Part shown: positions 1 through 6,580 of the stretch, piece by piece
Numbering within the stretch: position 1 is the stretch's first letter
How the letters are laid out: each line of letters starts with the position of its first letter
Assembly: GCA_900765525.1 (NCBI GenBank)
Contig: CAAFRY010000171.1
Location: 1 to 20,484 of the forward strand
Direction of reading: 5' to 3'
Origin: an uncultured Blautia sp.
GTDB taxonomy: Bacteria; Bacillota; Clostridia; Lachnospirales; Lachnospiraceae
DNA: 20,484 bases
Program-made: the position numbers and the translations under genes
The notes under the pieces: model-generated
Told to the model about the DNA's origin: nothing
The model's database searches: none
The model's input: the letters and a program-made list of their open reading frames with translations, nothing else

Positions 1-75
1 GCGTTGTCGTCAATCAACGTAGCCACCGCTACGTCTCATTCCTCCGCCTTGCAGAATGAAAATTCATTCTACGTC
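1..75. repeat. Intergenic inverted-repeat cluster, candidate dispersed repeat
   Basis: This stretch upstream of the TtcA-like gene is dense in dyad symmetry. A perfect 7-bp stem (ACGTAGC at 17-23, GCTACGT at 28-34) encloses a CACC loop. CGTTG at 2-6 pairs with CAACG at 15-19. AGAATGAA at 53-60 faces TTCATTCT at 63-70 across two bases. The 7-mer CTACGTC occurs at 29-35 and again at 69-75. Plus frame 1 is open from base 1 to a TAG at 106-108, but no start is visible and I do not recognise the peptide. I infer a structured intergenic repeat rather than a gene; an upstream coding tail cut by the window edge is the alternative. Confidence 0.4.
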
Positions 76-132
76 ATTATGCTGAAAATAAACGTGCCAG
101 CACACTAGTTTTTGAAAGGATTTCCCATACTT

Positions 133-867
133 ATGAAATTACAAAAATTACTCAGTCTTACCAGAAAAGCCGTGGATGAATTTCAGTTGATTGACGCCGG
201 TGACAAAATTGCCATTGGCGTATCCGGCGGAAAGGATAGCCTTACCATGCTCTATGCCCTCCACGGACTCATGCGTTTTTACCCCAATCCCTTTACCCTG
301 GAGGCCATCACTGTAGATTTAGGCCACCCAGGCTTTCAAGCTGACAAAATAAAGGAGCTGTGTGACAGCCTGAATATTCCTTTCACTTTAGTAAAGACAG
401 ATATTGCTCCTATCATTTTTCAGGAGCGAAAGGAAACTAATCCCTGCTCTCTTTGCGCCAAAATGCGAAAGGGCGCTTTAAATACCACGGCCAAAGAGCT
501 TGGCTGCAATAAGGTGGCTTATGCCCACCACAAGGATGATGTAGTGGAAACCATGCTGCTCTCACTGATTTATGAAGGAAGGTTTCATACCTTTTCACCC
601 AAAACTTATCTGGACCGTATGGATTTAACAGTTATCCGCCCTATGCTTTTTGTAGATGAAGCAGATGTGATTGGCTTTAAAAACAAATATAATATCCAAA
701 TTGAAAAAAGTCCCTGCCCGGTAGACGGCTACACAAAACGCCAGTATGCCAAGGACCTTTTAAAAGATATTTCCAAAGAAAATCCCGGTACAAAAGAAAG
801 GATGTTTACCGCCATCTTAAACAGCAATATAAATGGCTGGCACCCTCTTCTGAAAAATAAAATCTAG
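133..867 (+). CDS. TtcA-like PP-loop tRNA 2-thiolation ATPase
   Basis: This 244-aa cytoplasmic protein belongs to the PP-loop ATPase superfamily (COG0037, TtcA/TilS group). TtcA-type members adenylate a tRNA base and exchange oxygen for sulfur. The PP-loop signature SGGKDS is at residues 31-36. A CxxC pair (C105, C108 in NPCSLCAKMRKG) plus a distant cysteine (C195 in SPCPVDG) match the three-cysteine pattern that holds a [4Fe-4S] cluster in TtcA; AHHKDD at 131-136 is also typical. A TTG at 112 lies in frame, but GAAAGGA at 114-120 is a ribosome binding site placed for the ATG at 133, so I start there. It is monocistronic, followed by a hairpin shared with the converging kinase gene. The family call is strong; the exact tRNA target (C32 2-thiolation in E. 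coli) is inferred. Confidence 0.8.
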   Translation: MKLQKLLSLTRKAVDEFQLIDAGDKIAIGVSGGKDSLTMLYALHGLMRFYPNPFTLEAITVDLGHPGFQADKIKELCDSLNIPFTLVKTDIAPIIFQERKETNPCSLCAKMRKGALNTTAKELGCNKVAYAHHKDDVVETMLLSLIYEGRFHTFSPKTYLDRMDLTVIRPMLFVDEADVIGFKNKYNIQIEKSPCPVDGYTKRQYAKDLLKDISKENPGTKERMFTAILNSNINGWHPLLKNKI

Positions 868-913
868 AACAAGAGAAACTGATTCCAGAATGGATTATCC
901 AAATAACAGGAAA

Positions 914-955
914 ATACGGAAGTACCGCCAAACCTCTTTGCCGGCGCTTCCGTAT
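914..955. terminator. Hairpin terminator between convergent genes
   Basis: ATACGGAAG at 914-922 pairs with CTTCCGTAT at 947-955. After a small bulge the stem continues with CGCC (926-929) against GGCG (943-946). Pyrimidine-rich sequence follows on the + strand, and TTTCCTGTTATTT follows on the - strand. The position between two convergent genes suits a bidirectional terminator. The U-tracts are imperfect, so strength is uncertain. Confidence 0.6.
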
Positions 956-1028
956 GCTGTCCTCTTTCTATATCCTTGCTGTCTTCAAGCCTGCCTCAAA
1001 AGTCCCGGATAAATGTTTTGTCCTTTCG

Positions 1029-1676
1029 CTATGCCTTCTGGGCTCTTCTTTTATCCTTAATCTCTATGGCATGCTTAATCATATCCACACAGCCTTCAAT
1101 GCCTAAGACACCGCTGTCCAAAGATAAATGATAGCTGGTAGCCTCTCCCCATTTCTTGCTGGTATAATAGTTATAATAGCTGGCCCGCTGCTTATCGGTT
1201 TTCTGAATCCTGTCCTTGGCCGCTGCACTGGTAAGCTCATATTTTCTTGTAATACGGGCAATCCTCTTATCCAAATCTGCATGGATAAATACACTGATGG
1301 CATTAGGATTTTCAGCCAGCGCATAATCCGCACATCTTCCTACCATCACACAGGATTCTTCGGAAGCAATTTTCTTAATGGTGTCAAATTGAGCCAGGAA
1401 AACCTTGTGATTGATTGGCATATCTGCAAAGGCTGCAGAAGAATAACCGAAAGAATAGGTATCCATAACCAGAGAGTATAAGAAACTGTTGGTCGGCTTT
1501 TCATCGTGATGCTCAAATAACTCCTGACAAATACCGCTGTCCTTAGCCGCCCTGTCCAGAAGCTCTTTATCGTAGCATTTGATTCCCAGTTCTTCCGCCA
1601 GACGAAGACCTATCTCACGTCCTCCGCTTCCAAACTGTCTACCAATGGTAATTACTGTGTTTGCTGCCATAACCAT
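1029..1676 (-). CDS. Cytidylate kinase-like family protein
   Basis: This 215-aa cytoplasmic protein resembles the Cytidylate_kin2-type family (PF13189), a relative of CMP kinase of uncertain substrate. The N-terminus reads ITIGRQFGSGGREIG, a glycine-rich loop at the P-loop position but without the usual Lys-Ser/Thr; downstream CYDKELL and VMVGRCADY are family-like. An arginine/lysine-rich helical region (KRIARITRKYEL) could act as the lid. The tail is basic. An AGGAGAGGAG ribosome binding site at 1682-1690 precedes the start; ATG 1676 and ATG 1670 are both usable. It has its own sigma-A-like promoter and is transcribed separately from the rluD operon upstream. Nucleotide kinase activity is a family-level inference and the substrate cannot be told from the sequence. 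Confidence 0.75.
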   Translation of the reverse strand: MVMAANTVITIGRQFGSGGREIGLRLAEELGIKCYDKELLDRAAKDSGICQELFEHHDEKPTNSFLYSLVMDTYSFGYSSAAFADMPINHKVFLAQFDTIKKIASEESCVMVGRCADYALAENPNAISVFIHADLDKRIARITRKYELTSAAAKDRIQKTDKQRASYYNYYTSKKWGEATSYHLSLDSGVLGIEGCVDMIKHAIEIKDKRRAQKA

Positions 1677-1704
1677 TCACGCTCCTCTCCTAAATTCTAT
1701 TCCT

Positions 1705-1733
1705 ATTATAATCTATTTTTTGTGAAATGTATA
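1705..1733 (-). promoter_or_regulatory. Sigma-A-like promoter for the cytidylate kinase-like gene
   Basis: On the - strand the -35 box TATACA (1728-1733, 4 of 6 to TTGACA) and a perfect -10 box TATAAT (1705-1710) are separated by 17 bp. The transcript would start near 1698, ahead of the ribosome binding site at 1682-1690. This separates the kinase gene from the rluD operon. Confidence 0.7.
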
Positions 1734-1748
1734 TACAATCAAAAAATA

Positions 1749-2678
1749 TTATCGCAATTTTTTTAATAATGCCTCAAAATATTCCGGTAAAGGAGCCTGG
1801 AATTCCAGATATTCTCCGGTAACCGGATGAAGAAATCCAAGAACCATGGCGTGCAAAGTCTGTCCCATCAGAGAAGGAAAAGGACATTTCTTTGGTCCGT
1901 ATACCACATCTCCCAACAGAGGATGGCCAATACTGCTCATGTGAACCCGGATTTGGTGGGTACGTCCGGTTTCCAGCTGACACTCCACATAAGTATAGCC
2001 TTTCAGCTGCTCCAGAACACGGTAATGGGTCACCGCTCGTTTGCCCTTTGTCACGTTTGCAGCCATTTTTTTCCGCTCCACAGGATGCCGGCCGATAGTT
2101 CCCTCCACGGTTCCCTGTGATTCCTTCAAATTACCGTGAACAATGGCCCGGTAACGTCTGGCTATACTGTGTTCCTTCAGCTGAGCTGCCAGGCTTTGGT
2201 GGGCCAAATCTGTTTTGCACACCACCAAAGCGCCGGTGGTATCCATGTCTATCCGATGGACAATGCCGGGGCGCAGCACTCCGTTAATACCGGAAAGCCG
2301 TCCTTTACAATGAAACATCAAGGCATTTACCAGGGTATCCGAATAATGACCAGCGCTGGGATGCACCACCATTCCCTTAGGTTTATTGACCACCAAAAGC
2401 TGCTCATCCTCATACAATATATCCAGAGGAATATTCTGGGGAAGGATGTCCGGTTCCTGACTGGCCGGGATAGCCACCGCAATCTCCTCCTCCTCTGCCA
2501 CCTTGTAGCTGGCCTTTACAGGGCATCCGTTTACCGTTACATTTTTATCTTTTAGCTGCTTTTGTAAAAAAGAGCGGGAGTAATCCGTCATCACTTCCGC
2601 CAGATATTTATCAATCCGCAGGCCTTCATAAGCAGCCTCAACCTGCAGACAAAGTTTTTTTACACTTTTTTCTTCCAT
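1749..2678 (-). CDS. RluD-type 23S rRNA pseudouridine synthase (RluA family)
   Basis: This 309-aa cytoplasmic enzyme isomerises uridine to pseudouridine in RNA. An S4 RNA-binding domain occupies about residues 18-75 (RIDKYLAEVM, then NVTVNG). The catalytic domain follows, with NKPKGMVVHPS at 98-108 and HRIDMDTTGALVV around the catalytic Asp144. GRTHQIRVHMSSIGHPLLGD near the C-terminus is the usual RluA-family motif. Length matches RluD/YlyB proteins. The start overlaps the end of lspA by 19 bases, so translation is probably coupled; only a weak ribosome binding site is seen. lspA-rluD order is conserved in many Firmicutes. It is the last gene of the operon that begins at 8113. The RluD (large-subunit helix 69) target is inferred from neighbourhood and domain layout. 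Confidence 0.9.
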   Translation of the reverse strand: MEEKSVKKLCLQVEAAYEGLRIDKYLAEVMTDYSRSFLQKQLKDKNVTVNGCPVKASYKVAEEEEIAVAIPASQEPDILPQNIPLDILYEDEQLLVVNKPKGMVVHPSAGHYSDTLVNALMFHCKGRLSGINGVLRPGIVHRIDMDTTGALVVCKTDLAHQSLAAQLKEHSIARRYRAIVHGNLKESQGTVEGTIGRHPVERKKMAANVTKGKRAVTHYRVLEQLKGYTYVECQLETGRTHQIRVHMSSIGHPLLGDVVYGPKKCPFPSLMGQTLHAMVLGFLHPVTGEYLEFQAPLPEYFEALLKKLR

Positions 2679-3178
2679 CTTAAAAATCCGAAGTCCTCTT
2701 CCTTATAATAAAACAAAACCAGAAGACACAACAATACCATACTCACTGTCACATAGATGTCCGCTACATTAAAGACAGGAAAATCAATGAGGGAAAAATA
2801 GATAAAATCCACCACATAGTTCAGCCGGATTCTGTCTATCAGATTCCCGATTCCTCCTGCCGTAACGGTAAAACAAAGAAGCTTTAAAAACACATATTTT
2901 TTATCCTGGGGGAGCTTCCACAGGACATAACACACAGCCAGAAGGATAAGACTGGTGAGAATCAGCAGAAAAGTCCGCTGGTTCTGGAAAGTCCCGAAGG
3001 CTGCGCCCCTATTTTCCAGATAATGAAAGCATAATACGCCGGGAATCAGCTCTATATCTGCCTGCCCCTTCAGATGCTCCACAGCCAGCTTCTTGGTCCA
3101 CTGGTCCAGGCCAACTAAGAATATGGTGCTTATGATAAATTGGAAAAAAATCCAAAGCTTTTTCTTCGTCCCTTCCAT
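2660..3178 (-). CDS. lspA: Lipoprotein signal peptidase II
   Basis: This 172-aa integral membrane aspartyl protease cleaves the signal peptide from diacylglyceryl-modified prolipoproteins. Four hydrophobic segments are visible (about residues 9-25, 68-87, 96-112 and 136-157). Family motifs are DQWTKK at 25-30, ENRGAAFG at 55-62, GNLIDR at 111-116 and FNVAD at 136-140; Asp115 and Asp140 fit the catalytic pair. An AGGAGG ribosome binding site lies 8 bases before the ATG. The gene starts 3 bases after aroB ends and overlaps rluD. The charged tail (KEEDFGFLRWKKKV) is cytoplasmic. Identification is secure. Confidence 0.96.
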   Translation of the reverse strand: MEGTKKKLWIFFQFIISTIFLVGLDQWTKKLAVEHLKGQADIELIPGVLCFHYLENRGAAFGTFQNQRTFLLILTSLILLAVCYVLWKLPQDKKYVFLKLLCFTVTAGGIGNLIDRIRLNYVVDFIYFSLIDFPVFNVADIYVTVSMVLLCLLVLFYYKEEDFGFLRWKKKV

Positions 3179-3181
3179 GTG

Positions 3182-4354
3182 TTAAGCCTCCTGCCCCTGG
3201 GATTCTCTGTTTTCCCCTTGTTTCCGGCTGTTTTCCCTATTCTGTTCCCGTCCGGATGAATTTTCCAGGAGGATACTGTCAATAGCTTCCAGCAGCTCCT
3301 TATCTGTCACAGAAGTATCCACCACTGCATGTCCCAGACATTCCAGAAGAACAAATTTAATATGTCCCGCCTCCATTTTCTTGTCGGATTTGGTAGCTTT
3401 TAAAATTTCATCTCTCTGCAGTCCTTCCACTTTTACCGGAAGACCAAAAGCCATAAGCTGTGTCTTGATTTCCTGGTATTCATCATCAGAAATGCGGCCT
3501 CGGCTTCGGGAAAGATAAGCAGAAGCCATACAGCCTACAGATACACACTGGCCATGAGCCATAGAAAAATCCTTTAATTTTTCTACTGCATGGCCTATGG
3601 TATGGCCCATATTCAATACAGCTCTCTCCCCCTTCTCTGTGGGGTCGTTTTCTACCACAGTTTTCTTAATAACACAGCTCTGATAAATCATCTCCTGGCA
3701 CAGCTCTTCTTCCCTGGCCAGGATTTCCTTCCGGTTCTCCCAAAGCCAGCGGCTGTACTTCAAATCCCTTATAAGCCCGTGCTTCAGCACCTCCCCCATG
3801 CCGCAGGCAAACTGCTCCCGGGAAAGTGATTTCAGAACAGACACATTCATATACACCAGCATAGGCTGATGAAAGGCTCCTACCATATTTTTATACTGTT
3901 TGAAGTCCACACCAGTCTTTCCTCCAATACTGCTGTCTACCTGGGCTAAAAGAGTGGTAGGTATTTGTATAAAATCAATGCCTCTTAAATAAGTGGCTGC
4001 AGCAAATCCAGTCATATCTCCGGCCACACCGCCTCCCAGGGCAGCCAACATATCTTTCCGGTCAAAGTGATTCTGAATCAGATATTCATAAATTCCCTGT
4101 ATCTGTTCCAGATTTTTATTTTCTTCTCCCGGAGGAAGAATATAGGCAAATACCTCTTTTCCTCCCTGTCTCAGCTGCTCCTTTACCTGTTCCAGATAAA
4201 GAGGGGCTACGTTTTCATCTGTTACCACGCAGATTTTCTTCCCTTTGCTCTTCAAGCTTTCTATCTCCTGGGAAAGGCCTGAAAAATCTTTGCGAAAAAC
4301 AATGGGATAGGTAAAATCCCCTTCTCTTTTTACCAGAAGTCTGTCTTTAACCAT
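3182..4354 (-). CDS. aroB: 3-dehydroquinate synthase
   Basis: This 390-aa cytoplasmic, NAD- and metal-dependent enzyme converts DAHP to 3-dehydroquinate, step two of the shikimate pathway. The nucleotide-binding signature GGGVAGDMTGFAAATYLRG is near residues 108-125, followed by IPTTLLAQVDSSIGGKTGVD. Metal ligands fit Glu188 (GMGEVLKHG), His255 (GHTIGHAVE) and His267 (MAHGQ). I use the ATG at 4354 because AAGGAG (4363-4368) sits 8 bases upstream; the in-frame GTG at 4361-4363 overlaps that ribosome binding site. The last 30 or so residues form a hydrophilic Q/E/N/R-rich tail beyond the usual end. No other aro gene is in the window; here it sits between ylmH and lspA, an unusual place for an aromatic-biosynthesis gene. 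Confidence 0.95.
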   Translation of the reverse strand: MVKDRLLVKREGDFTYPIVFRKDFSGLSQEIESLKSKGKKICVVTDENVAPLYLEQVKEQLRQGGKEVFAYILPPGEENKNLEQIQGIYEYLIQNHFDRKDMLAALGGGVAGDMTGFAAATYLRGIDFIQIPTTLLAQVDSSIGGKTGVDFKQYKNMVGAFHQPMLVYMNVSVLKSLSREQFACGMGEVLKHGLIRDLKYSRWLWENRKEILAREEELCQEMIYQSCVIKKTVVENDPTEKGERAVLNMGHTIGHAVEKLKDFSMAHGQCVSVGCMASAYLSRSRGRISDDEYQEIKTQLMAFGLPVKVEGLQRDEILKATKSDKKMEAGHIKFVLLECLGHAVVDTSVTDKELLEAIDSILLENSSGREQNRENSRKQGENRESQGQEA

Positions 4355-4369
4355 TTTCCTCACTCCTTA

Positions 4370-5122
4370 TCAGCAATATTTATAGAGAACCACATGGAAG
4401 CGGTCCTTTTTTGTCTTTTTCGTTACAGTACCGAACTGAAATTTTCCTTTTCCTCTTACGGATACAATATCTCCGTCTTTCAGATTATACCCGTTGGACA
4501 CCACATTTTTCCCGTTTACAAATACCTTTCCTCCTTCTATAAAGGAAATCATTCCGCTGCGGGAGGCAGAGAAAGCCAGAGCAATGATACTGTCAAGCCG
4601 GGGAGAGGCTACGGTACCCTGAATTTCTTCCCGCCTGGGTTTTGGCAGCTCTTCCTGCTCCAGAATTTCAAAGGCTCTTACTGAGGTCCTGCCTATCCTT
4701 GTAATCTCCTGGGTGAGAAAATCACACATAGAGGTGTGACAAAACACATAAGCAGCCTCCCGGGAAATCAGAATATCTCCCAGCTTGCATCGCTCAATTC
4801 CCAGGTTCAGAATTGCCCCCAGGTAGTCTCTGTGACTTAGCTCTTGGGCAAATTTTTGATGCAGAGGCTCAATCCGGATACAGGAAATAGGGTAATTCTG
4901 CTCATAAGAAAGAGCATCAGGGACGAATGCCGCCATCTGACGCTCCGCAGCTTCATAGCCTCCGAAGGTTTTCACCGTTACTCCGGTATCCCGGAAAGAA
5001 AGACTATGAAGTATATTCTGTTCATTTAAATCCAGGAAGTCGGAAAAAGTAAGAATCCCTCTGTAATAAGCCTTCTTACTCAATTCCTCCATCCGTTTTT
5101 CAAATAATACTTCCTTTTCCAT
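4370..5122 (-). CDS. ylmH: YlmH-type S4-domain RNA-binding protein
   Basis: This 250-aa cytoplasmic protein matches the YlmH family, found beside sepF in Gram-positive division clusters and linked to ribosome and RNA binding. The N-terminal part (FEKRMEELSKKAYYRG, FSDFLDLNEQ) is typical. A C-terminal S4 domain spans about residues 178-240, with RLDSIIALAFSASRSGMISF and then GKVFVNGKNV and LKDGDIVSVRGKG. An AGGAG lies 16 bases before the ATG at 5122, longer than usual, so the start is less certain than the family. It follows sepF by 24 bases and precedes aroB closely. The ylmG and divIVA genes that flank ylmH in Bacillus are absent here. Confidence 0.88.
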   Translation of the reverse strand: MEKEVLFEKRMEELSKKAYYRGILTFSDFLDLNEQNILHSLSFRDTGVTVKTFGGYEAAERQMAAFVPDALSYEQNYPISCIRIEPLHQKFAQELSHRDYLGAILNLGIERCKLGDILISREAAYVFCHTSMCDFLTQEITRIGRTSVRAFEILEQEELPKPRREEIQGTVASPRLDSIIALAFSASRSGMISFIEGGKVFVNGKNVVSNGYNLKDGDIVSVRGKGKFQFGTVTKKTKKDRFHVVLYKYC

Positions 5123-5146
5123 AAATTCTGTCTAAATTCTCCTGAA

Positions 5147-5737
5147 CTAAAAGCTTTCGTACATAGAAGCAGAACCGGCAAGACCATTTAAGATTTCCTG
5201 GGAATCACCGGTAATATCCACTCCTTCCGGAGTCAGGATAAAGATATAGGAAGAAACTTTCTTAATGTTGCCGTCTATGGCATAGGTTGCTCCCGCAGTA
5301 AAATCAATGATGTGCTGGGCCAAAGTAATATCCATTCCTTCCAGATTCAGGATAACCGTACAATTATCTAAAAGTGCATCTACAATCTCTGTAGACTCGT
5401 CAAACTGCTTTGGCTTAATTACACAAACCTCGCTGGAAGGACTCTGTGCCGTAGTTTTTTTCTTGGCACTGTAAATAGGCGTCACCTTGCTGGATTGGGC
5501 AGACTGCTTTGGCTGTTTAGGAGCTTTGGCTGCTGCCGCCTGTTTCTCTGCCTTCTTCGTACTCTTTACCGGAGGAAGGTCATCGAAATCATCATCCAAA
5601 TCATCATCTAATTTCTTGAAAAACCTTTTCTTTGGCTTTTCTTCTTCAAAATCGTCATCTGCTTCATCCAGAAAATCATCATCATCGTACTCATCATTTA
5701 CTTTGACAGCATCTAAAAATTTATCTAACAGCTTCAT
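5147..5737 (-). CDS. sepF: Cell division protein SepF
   Basis: This 196-aa cytoplasmic protein anchors and organises FtsZ at the membrane. The N-terminus (MKLLDKFLDAVKV) can form the amphipathic membrane-binding helix. A very acidic linker (about 16-55, runs of Asp with KKRFFKKL) is followed by an Ala/Gln/Lys/Ser-rich linker (about 58-100). The conserved SepF core occupies about 102-190: VCVIKPKQFDE, VDALLDNCTVILNLEG, then IDFTAGATYAIDG and ILTPEGVDI. GGAGAT 7 bases before the ATG is a good ribosome binding site. It lies between yggS and ylmH as in the ylm clusters of Gram-positives. SepF is longer here than in B. subtilis (about 150 aa) because of the charged linker. Confidence 0.93.
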   Translation of the reverse strand: MKLLDKFLDAVKVNDEYDDDDFLDEADDDFEEEKPKKRFFKKLDDDLDDDFDDLPPVKSTKKAEKQAAAAKAPKQPKQSAQSSKVTPIYSAKKKTTAQSPSSEVCVIKPKQFDESTEIVDALLDNCTVILNLEGMDITLAQHIIDFTAGATYAIDGNIKKVSSYIFILTPEGVDITGDSQEILNGLAGSASMYESF

Positions 5738-5813
5738 CTTATTATCTCCATTCTCTCTTCTAAACTATACTTTGCGGCAGATACGGACAATTTGTAAATT
5801 CTGTAACAGTATC

Positions 5814-6521
5814 CTACAGCATGGCCGGATTTGCGTAATCCCGCTCTCCGAAAATACCTGTCCCTACCCGCACATGAGTAGCGCCCTCTTCAATAGCAAC
5901 TTCATAATCTCCGGTCATACCCATACTAAGGACACTCATAGTAACATTATTAAATTTTTTCCGCTCAATGTCAACACTTAAATTTCTTAAATTTCTAAAA
6001 ATCTGACGGTTATTTTCGGGATTTTCCACATAAGGAGCTATAGTCATCAGTCCCTGGATATGCAGATTTGGCAATAGTGCAATCTGCCGGGCAAGTTCCT
6101 CTGTTTCCTCTGGCCTTATTCCAAATTTACTCTCCTCACCTGCCACATTGACTTCCAGAAGGATGGGGACCTCCACCCCCTTTTTCTCTGCTTCTTTGCT
6201 GATTTCTTCCGCCAGTCTGAGAGAATCCACGGAATGTATCATACAAGCTTTATCCACCACATATTTCACTTTATTACGCTGCAGATGCCCAATCATATGC
6301 CAGCGAATATCTTTGGAAAGAACCTCAGCCTTTGCCGTCAGCTCCTGCACCTTGTTTTCGCCAAAGTCCCGCACACCCAGCGGAAGAAGCTCTTCTATCA
6401 TGGACAGGGGCTTTGTCTTGCTGACAGCAATAAGCGTCACCTCCTCCCGTTTCCTGCCGGCACGCTCACAGGCCCTCTGCACCTTTTCTTCTACTCTTTT
6501 ATAATTATCACAAACGCCCAT
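5814..6521 (-). CDS. YggS/PLPBP-family pyridoxal phosphate homeostasis protein
   Basis: This 235-aa cytoplasmic protein is a single-domain TIM-barrel PLP binder of the YggS/YlmE/PROSC family, which balances PLP and amino-acid pools and has no firm enzymatic reaction. Lys35 in LIAVSKTKP fits the PLP Schiff-base lysine. Other signatures are GENKVQEL, WHMIGHLQRNKV, FGIRPEE, GLMTIAPY and, near the end, SMGMTGDYEVAIEEGATHVR with GTGIFGERDY. An AAAGGAAG ribosome binding site lies 8 bases before the ATG. It precedes sepF by 76 bases, matching the ylmE-ylmF order of Bacillus. Confidence 0.94.
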   Translation of the reverse strand: MGVCDNYKRVEEKVQRACERAGRKREEVTLIAVSKTKPLSMIEELLPLGVRDFGENKVQELTAKAEVLSKDIRWHMIGHLQRNKVKYVVDKACMIHSVDSLRLAEEISKEAEKKGVEVPILLEVNVAGEESKFGIRPEETEELARQIALLPNLHIQGLMTIAPYVENPENNRQIFRNLRNLSVDIERKKFNNVTMSVLSMGMTGDYEVAIEEGATHVRVGTGIFGERDYANPAML

Positions 6522-6580
6522 TTTACTACTTCCTTTCTTTTATGTCTCTGTAAGGATACAGCCTGTCCGGAGCAAGTTTC

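Noticed and set aside
1741..1763. AAAAAAT/ATTTTTT dyad at the end of rluD as a terminator
   Set aside because: An all-AT 7-bp stem is too weak to call, and it overlaps the rluD stop region.
1827..2555. Plus-strand open frames opposite rluD, and similar ones opposite other genes
   Set aside because: They are antisense to well-identified genes, lack ribosome binding sites and show no protein family features.
5752..5800. Promoter upstream of sepF (TTGTCC and TATAGT on the - strand)
   Set aside because: The spacer is only 15 bp and the -35 is poor; sepF more likely belongs to the operon starting at 8113.
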